Source: Perlucidibaca piscinae DSM 21586
GTDB lineage: Bacteria; Pseudomonadota; Gammaproteobacteria; Pseudomonadales; Moraxellaceae
Assembly: GCF_000420045.1 (NCBI RefSeq)
Contig: NZ_ATUE01000005.1
Span: 620,001 to 684,000 of the forward strand
Direction: 5' to 3'
Length of the DNA stretch: 64,000 bases
Part shown: one piece after another, positions 59,863 to 64,000 of the stretch
Layout of the letters: each line of letters starts with the position of its first letter
Position numbering within the stretch: position 1 is the first letter of the stretch
Notes under the pieces: generated by a model
What the model was told of the DNA's origin: nothing
Database searches by the model: none
Seen by the model: only the letters and a program-made list of their open reading frames with translations
Position numbers and translations under genes: made by a program

Positions 59863-60336
59863 ATGAGTCAGATCAAGACCCTGGAAGGCACCTTCCAGAA
59901 TGCCGACGCCCGCTACGCGATTGCCGTTGGCCGCTTCAACAGCTTTGTCGTCGAGTCCCTGCTCGATGGCGCCCTGGACGCCCTCAAGCGTCATGGCGTC
60001 AGTGACGGCAACATCACCATCATTCGCGTGCCGGGTGCCTGGGAGCTGCCGCTGATCGCCAAGAAGCTGGCCGGTTCGGGCAAGTACGACGCCATCATCG
60101 CGCTCGGTGCCGTGATCCGTGGTGGCACGCCGCACTTCGACTATGTTGCCGGCGAATGCGCCAAGGGCCTGGGTGTGGTGTCGCTGGATTCCGGCCTGCC
60201 GGTCAGCTTCGGCGTGCTCACGGTCGACTCCATCGAGCAGGCCATCGAGCGCTCCGGCACCAAGGCCGGCAACAAGGGTGCGGATGCCGCCATGGTCGCC
60301 ATCGAGATGATCTCGGTGCTGAAGGCGGTGGGCTGA
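59863..60336 (+). CDS. ribH: 6,7-Dimethyl-8-ribityllumazine synthase
   Basis: Penultimate enzyme of riboflavin synthesis, 157 residues; forms capsid-like oligomers in many bacteria. YAIAVGRFNSFVVESLLDGALDAL, VPGAWELPLIAKKLA, the catalytic-loop IALGAVIRGGTPHFDYVAGECAKG and SFGVLTVDSIEQAIERSGTKAGNKG are present. The RGGTPHFDYV contains the usual His. Follows ribBA by 41 bp. Confidence 0.96.
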   Translation: MSQIKTLEGTFQNADARYAIAVGRFNSFVVESLLDGALDALKRHGVSDGNITIIRVPGAWELPLIAKKLAGSGKYDAIIALGAVIRGGTPHFDYVAGECAKGLGVVSLDSGLPVSFGVLTVDSIEQAIERSGTKAGNKGADAAMVAIEMISVLKAVG

Positions 60337-60339
60337 GTC

Positions 60340-60780
60340 ATGACCCAGTCTGCCGGTCCCACGCCCTCGGCGCGCCGCAAGGCTCGCCGCTTTGCGCTGC
60401 AGGGCCTCTACGAATGGCAGCTCTCGGGCAATCCGTCCTGGGAGATCGAGGCGCGTTATCGCGTCGAGAACGCCATGCACAAGGTCGATCTCGACTACTT
60501 CCATGCCCTGCTGCACGAAGTGCCTCGCCATGCCGAGGAGCTGGATGCCCTGTTCACGCCGCATCTGGATCGTGCCTTCGGCTCGCTGGATCCGGTCGAG
60601 CTGGCCACCCTGCGCATCGGCACCTACGAGCTCAAGTACCGTGTCGACGTGCCGTATCGCGTGGTCATCAACGAGGGCATCGAGCTCGCCAAGACCTTCG
60701 GGGCGGCCGAGTCGCACAAGTACATCAACGGCGTGCTCGATACGCTGGCGCCGATGCTGCGTCCGCATGAGCGCGACTGA
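60340..60780 (+). CDS. nusB: Transcription antitermination factor NusB
   Basis: Helical RNA-binding protein that with S10 binds boxA of rRNA leaders, 146 residues. RRKARRFALQGLYEWQLSGN and VELATLRIGTYELKYRVDVPYRVVINEGIELAKTFG ... KYINGVLD are characteristic. The ribH-nusB order is classical; the genes are 3 bases apart. Confidence 0.96.
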   Translation: MTQSAGPTPSARRKARRFALQGLYEWQLSGNPSWEIEARYRVENAMHKVDLDYFHALLHEVPRHAEELDALFTPHLDRAFGSLDPVELATLRIGTYELKYRVDVPYRVVINEGIELAKTFGAAESHKYINGVLDTLAPMLRPHERD

Positions 60781-60809
60781 GCATGGTGGCATGACCGCTG
60801 CTGACAGCC

Positions 60810-61856
60810 ATGGCGCGTGACGAGTTCGACCTGATCGGTCACTTCTTCCGTCGTGACACCGGGGCGGCACCCTGGCTGCAGCTGGGCATCGGCGATGATG
60901 CCGCCCTGCTGCAGCTGCCGCCGGGCGAGAGCCTGGCGGTAACCACCGATACCCTGGTTGCCGGGCGCCATTTTCCGCACCATGCCGACGCCTTCGACAT
61001 CGGCTGGAAGGCGCTGGCGGTGAACCTGTCGGATCTCGCCGCAATGGCGGCGCGTCCGCTCGGGGTGACCCTCGCGCTGACCCTGCCCGAAGCTGACGAG
61101 GCCTGGCTCGGCGCGTTCAGCGCCGGCTTCTTCGCGCTCGCGCAACAGGCCGGTGTGCCACTGATTGGTGGTGACACCACGCGCGGACCGCTGTCGATCA
61201 CGGTGACGGCGCTCGGTGCCGTAGCGGTCACGGATGCCTTGCGCCGGACGGGTGCCAGCGCGGGTGATCGACTCTACGTCAGCGGCTATCCCGGTGATGC
61301 CGGTCTCGGGCTGGCACTGAGCCTGTCCACGCTGCCGGAACCGGTGCGGGCCTGCCTGCCTGCCGAGGCTCGCAGCCTGGCCCTGGCAAGGCTGGCGCGG
61401 CCGACCCCCCGGCTGGCGCTGGGCCTGGCCCTGCGCGGACTGGCCAGTGCCGCCCTCGATGTATCCGATGGCCTGCTGCAGGATCTCGGGCATCTGCTGG
61501 CGGCATCCGGGGTGGGGGCCGAGCTGCAGGTCGACGCACTGCCGCTGTCGCCAGCCCTGCAGGCCTGGTGCGCCAGCCAGGATCCGCTGCAGGCAACGCG
61601 CTGGGCGCTGGCCGCCGGTGATGATTACGAGCTGCTGTTCACGGCGCCGGCACATCGCCATGACGAGATCATGGCCCTGTCGGCCAGTCTGGCGCTGCCG
61701 CTGACCTGCATCGGCGACATCCTGTCGTCAGCCGGCCTGCGCTTGACCGCGGCAGGCCGACCTTGGGAGCATGAGCTGCCGACCGGCTATCTCCACTTTT
61801 CCGGATCCTCCGATGACCAAGCACCCACCGATTCCCCGCCTGCCTCGCGCCCTTGA
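60810..61856 (+). CDS. thiL: Thiamine-monophosphate kinase ThiL
   Basis: Phosphorylates thiamine monophosphate to thiamine diphosphate, 348 residues of the PurM-like fold. EFDLIGHFFRR, the metal/ATP segment GIGDDAALLQ, TTDTLVAGRHF, IGGDTTRGPLSITVTALG and LDVSDGLLQDLGHLL are all typical. It overlaps the following pgpA by 44 bases, long even for this compact operon. Confidence 0.95.
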   Translation: MARDEFDLIGHFFRRDTGAAPWLQLGIGDDAALLQLPPGESLAVTTDTLVAGRHFPHHADAFDIGWKALAVNLSDLAAMAARPLGVTLALTLPEADEAWLGAFSAGFFALAQQAGVPLIGGDTTRGPLSITVTALGAVAVTDALRRTGASAGDRLYVSGYPGDAGLGLALSLSTLPEPVRACLPAEARSLALARLARPTPRLALGLALRGLASAALDVSDGLLQDLGHLLAASGVGAELQVDALPLSPALQAWCASQDPLQATRWALAAGDDYELLFTAPAHRHDEIMALSASLALPLTCIGDILSSAGLRLTAAGRPWEHELPTGYLHFSGSSDDQAPTDSPPASRP

Positions 61857-62346
61857 TCTGCTAGCCTTCGGCTTCGGCACCGGACGCAGCCCGAAGGCGC
61901 CGGGCACTGCCGGCTCCGCGCTGGCGGTACTCTGGTTCGCGGCCCTGGCGAGCATGCCGCTGGCCTTCTACGCCGGCTGGGTCGTGGTGGCGGCGCTGCT
62001 CGGCATCGTCATCTGCGGCGAGGCCGCCAAGGCCATGGGCGTGCATGACCATCCCGGCATCGTCTGGGACGAGTTTGTCGGTCAGTGGATCGCGCTGATG
62101 CCGCTGGTGCCGTTCTATCACTGGGACCTGCATCATGTGCTCGCGGTGCTGCTCGGCTTCGTGCTGTTCCGTGTCTTCGACATCTGGAAGCCGTGGCCGG
62201 TGCGCTGGGCCGATCGCCGCGTGCATGGCGGCCTCGGCATCATGCTCGACGACCTGATTGCCGGGGTCATGGCTGCCATCGTGCTCTGGGCCGTGCTGCC
62301 CTGGCTGCCGGCCCCCGAGACCGGCTGGTTTGGCATAGTCCGCTAA
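61813..62346 (+). CDS. pgpA: Phosphatidylglycerophosphatase A
   Basis: Inner-membrane phosphatase making phosphatidylglycerol, 177 residues with about four spans. The start of the conserved part is FGFGTGRSPKAPGTAGSALAV, then HDHPGIVWDEFVGQWIAL and FRVFDIWKPWPVRWADRRVHGGLGIMLDD, where Asp/Glu residues bind metal. The ATG at 61813 lies inside thiL; this thiL-pgpA neighbourhood is common in gammaproteobacteria. Confidence 0.94.
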   Translation: MTKHPPIPRLPRALDLLAFGFGTGRSPKAPGTAGSALAVLWFAALASMPLAFYAGWVVVAALLGIVICGEAAKAMGVHDHPGIVWDEFVGQWIALMPLVPFYHWDLHHVLAVLLGFVLFRVFDIWKPWPVRWADRRVHGGLGIMLDDLIAGVMAAIVLWAVLPWLPAPETGWFGIVR

Positions 62347-62358
62347 GCCCCGGGGGTT

Positions 62359-62367
62359 TGCTACAAT
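62359..62367 (+). promoter_or_regulatory. Extended -10 promoter of ribA
   Basis: TGC directly followed by TACAAT, 31 bp before the GTG of ribA. No clear -35 is seen, as is usual for extended -10 promoters. It suggests that ribA can be transcribed apart from the nrdR-pgpA operon. Confidence 0.55.
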
Positions 62368-62397
62368 CCCGCTTCCTGTCTTCCCGGAGTGCGCCCG

Positions 62398-62997
62398 GTG
62401 TCATTCGATTTCGTAGCGGCCTCGCGTCTGCCCACCCGCCATGGCGAGTTCAGCATCCATGCCTTCCAGGACACGGAAACCGGCAAGGAGCACATCGCCC
62501 TGAGCATGGGTGACCTGGCGGATGGCCAGCCCGTGCTGGCGCGCGTGCATTCCGAGTGCCTGACCGGCGACGGCTTCGGCAGCCTGCGCTGCGACTGCGG
62601 CCCGCAGCTGGAAGCGGCCATGACGCAGGTGGCGGCGGCACAGCGCGGTGTCATCCTGTATCTGCGCCAGGAAGGGCGCGGCATCGGCCTGGTCAACAAG
62701 ATCCGGGCTTATGCCCTGCAGGATGCCGGTGCCGACACGGTCGAAGCCAACGAACAGCTGGGCTTTGATGCCGATCTGCGTGAGTACGCGATGTGCGAGG
62801 ACATGCTGCGCCACCTGGGCGTGAGCTGCGTGCGCCTGATGACCAACAACCCGCTCAAGGTGGCGGCGCTGCAGGCTCATGGCATCACGGTGGTCGAGCG
62901 CGTGCCGCTGATCACCGGGCTGAACCCGCACAACCAGGGTTACATGCAGACCAAGACCGACAAGATGGGGCACATGCTGCCTGACGGAGAGGTCTGA
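62398..62997 (+). CDS. ribA: GTP cyclohydrolase II
   Basis: First committed enzyme of riboflavin synthesis, 199 residues. The zinc-binding C-x2-G-D-x8-C-x-C motif is intact at SECLTGDGFGSLRCDCGPQ; YLRQEGRGIGLVNKIRAYALQD and MTNNPLKVAAL follow. It complements the degenerate domain of RibBA. The GTG at 62398 is 8 bases from CGGAG; another GTG three codons earlier touches the Shine-Dalgarno. Confidence 0.96.
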   Translation: MSFDFVAASRLPTRHGEFSIHAFQDTETGKEHIALSMGDLADGQPVLARVHSECLTGDGFGSLRCDCGPQLEAAMTQVAAAQRGVILYLRQEGRGIGLVNKIRAYALQDAGADTVEANEQLGFDADLREYAMCEDMLRHLGVSCVRLMTNNPLKVAALQAHGITVVERVPLITGLNPHNQGYMQTKTDKMGHMLPDGEV

Positions 62998-63004
62998 GCG
63001 TCCG

Positions 63005-63454
63005 TCAGCTGCCGAGTTCGCCCATGTGCGTCACGGCGTGGTGGGCGGCCAGCGACTGGTGGGTGAGGTCGTCCATGGCGCGCAGGATGTCGCGACGACT
63101 GATCTGTCCGATCACCACACCCAGATCATTGACCACCGGCAGACGTCGGCGATGTTCGCGCTGGAACACTTCCGCCGCGCGGAGAATGCTCTCGTCGACA
63201 TGAATGGTGTCGACCGGAGCACGCATGACGTCGCTCACCAGGCCGGCGTTGCTCTCGTAGTAGCCGGCCTGGATGATCTCGGCCAGGCAGTCTGATTCCG
63301 AGAACATGCCCAGCAGCTCGCCATTCTCGATCACCGGCGCACCGGAGATGCGGTGGTTGAGCAATACCTTGATGGCCTGGTCTATGGTCATGCCCGGCGT
63401 CACGCAGACCAGCTGGGTAGCCATGTAGTCACCGACACGTATCGAATGCAGCAT
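63005..63454 (-). CDS. Stand-alone CBS-domain pair protein
   Basis: 149-residue protein made of two CBS domains (about 6-60 and 72-130): VGDYMATQLVCVTPGMTIDQA ... NHRISGAPVIENGELLGMFSESDCL and VSDVMRAPVDTIHVDESILRAAEVF ... RRRLPVVNDLGVVIGQISRRDIL. CBS pairs bind adenine nucleotides or SAM and usually regulate other proteins; the partner is unknown. The ATG at 63454 has GGAG 7 bases upstream, while an earlier in-frame GTG is too close. It is convergent with ribA. Confidence 0.88.
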   Translation of the reverse strand: MLHSIRVGDYMATQLVCVTPGMTIDQAIKVLLNHRISGAPVIENGELLGMFSESDCLAEIIQAGYYESNAGLVSDVMRAPVDTIHVDESILRAAEVFQREHRRRLPVVNDLGVVIGQISRRDILRAMDDLTHQSLAAHHAVTHMGELGS

Positions 63455-63591
63455 GAGCACGCTCCTGGCGGATGGCGGCGATCAGCCGTTCTTCCACCTT
63501 AGCGCGTTGCCGTGCGCGGTCAAGCAGGTGCCGCCAAGCGGTAGCCCGGACGGATGGCGAGGGCAGCCGATGCGTCGGCAGCGAATTGCCG

Positions 63592-64000
63592 TCAGAGCCC
63601 GGACAGGCGTTGACGGATGGCGTCGGCAATGCTGGTGCTGTCGAGACCGCAGTCGGCCAGCATCTGCGCCGGTGTGCCGTGCTCGATGAAGGCGTCACGA
63701 ATGCCCACATGAAGCACCGGCAAGGTGATGCCGGCGGTGGCCAGGAATTCGCTGACGGCGCTGCCGGCGCCACCGGCGATGGCATGCTCCTCGACCGTGA
63801 CCAGCAGGCGGTGGCTGGCTGCCAGTTCGCGCACCATGGCCTCGTCCAGCGGCTTCACGAAGCGCATGTCAGCCACGCTGGGCATGGGCAGGCCGTCGGC
63901 AACCAGCGTCGCGGCGGCTTCCTGAACGGCCTGCAGGCGGGCGCCGAAGTTCAGGATGGCGACCTCGCTGCCGCGCTGCCGCAGCCTGCCACGACCCAGC
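63592..64000 (-). CDS. dxs: 1-Deoxy-D-xylulose-5-phosphate synthase, C-terminal part
   Basis: 3' end (136 codons) of dxs, the first enzyme of the MEP isoprenoid pathway. The visible part is the transketolase C-terminal domain: GSEVAILNFGARLQ, ADMRFVKPLDEAMVRELAASH, TVEEHAIAGGAGSAVSEFL and VLHVGIRDAFIEHGTPAQML. The gene continues beyond the window, so TPP-binding parts cannot be checked. Intergenic 63455-63591 shows nothing clear. Confidence 0.94.
   Translation of the reverse strand, partial: LGRGRLRQRGSEVAILNFGARLQAVQEAAATLVADGLPMPSVADMRFVKPLDEAMVRELAASHRLLVTVEEHAIAGGAGSAVSEFLATAGITLPVLHVGIRDAFIEHGTPAQMLADCGLDSTSIADAIRQRLSGL

Overview
The window is about 64 kb of GC-rich, densely coding bacterial chromosome. 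The content is housekeeping genes of a gammaproteobacterium. Several gene neighbourhoods resemble those of Pseudomonadales: rsmE-bioA, ahcY-metF, sahR-metK next to tkt-epd-pgk-fba, rnr-rlmB-rpsF-priB-rpsR-rplI-dnaB-alr-radA, minCDE, and nrdR-ribD-ribE-ribBA-ribH-nusB-thiL-pgpA-ribA. I cannot name a genus. There is no rRNA, CRISPR array, phage or recognisable transposase. One tRNA gene (Leu-CAG) is present.

Layout. 1-5133: a phosphate/anion-selective porin (partial) diverges from a complete sulfate importer, sbp-cysTWA. 5237-13125: a FadL-type outer-membrane protein, rsmE, bioA, a small cytochrome c, a dicarboxylate symporter, and a translationally coupled lipoprotein-ggt pair. 13214-15731: metF and ahcY behind an S-adenosylhomocysteine (SAH) riboswitch. 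15732-20588: a small outer-membrane barrel, a DMT protein with a fatty-acid-hydroxylase-like protein, DUF4404, and a CNB/CBS/DUF294 protein with an exonuclease. 20595-28793: sahR-metK diverging from tkt-epd-pgk-fba. 28797-34607: a hydrolase, an SRPBCC protein, two tandem paralogues of unknown function, a nitroreductase, a DUF4336 protein and an SDR. 34681-44391: tRNA-Leu, rnr, rlmB, the rpsF operon, dnaB, alr and radA. 44413-55767: hyi-glxR, an acyl-CoA-binding protein, minCDE, a 2TM-zipper protein, ettA, nhaA, a PF10118/hydrolase pair and glyA. 55965-64000: nrdR and the riboflavin cluster with nusB, thiL and pgpA, then a CBS protein and the 3' end of dxs.

The methylation cycle and one-carbon metabolism are a recurring theme (ahcY, metF, metK, glyA, and riboflavin for the FAD of MetF). 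Two similar ATATC-N10-RATAT sites lie in front of ahcY and of sahR-metK, so a SahR regulon is readable from the sequence. ahcY appears to have both a SahR operator and an SAH riboswitch.

The most unusual non-coding signal is a family of hairpin elements at 26.1, 26.3, 38.1 and 38.7 kb. Each has a conserved 51-53 bp core inside long inverted-repeat arms whose sequence differs completely from copy to copy while staying self-complementary. They occur as two inverted pairs. One pair encloses a decayed nuclease gene. A core-reduced hairpin (55.8 kb) and a coreless one (16.4 kb) may be related. The most interesting unknown genes are the tandem paralogues at 30.3-32.2 kb; the first carries eight 11-residue amphipathic repeats.
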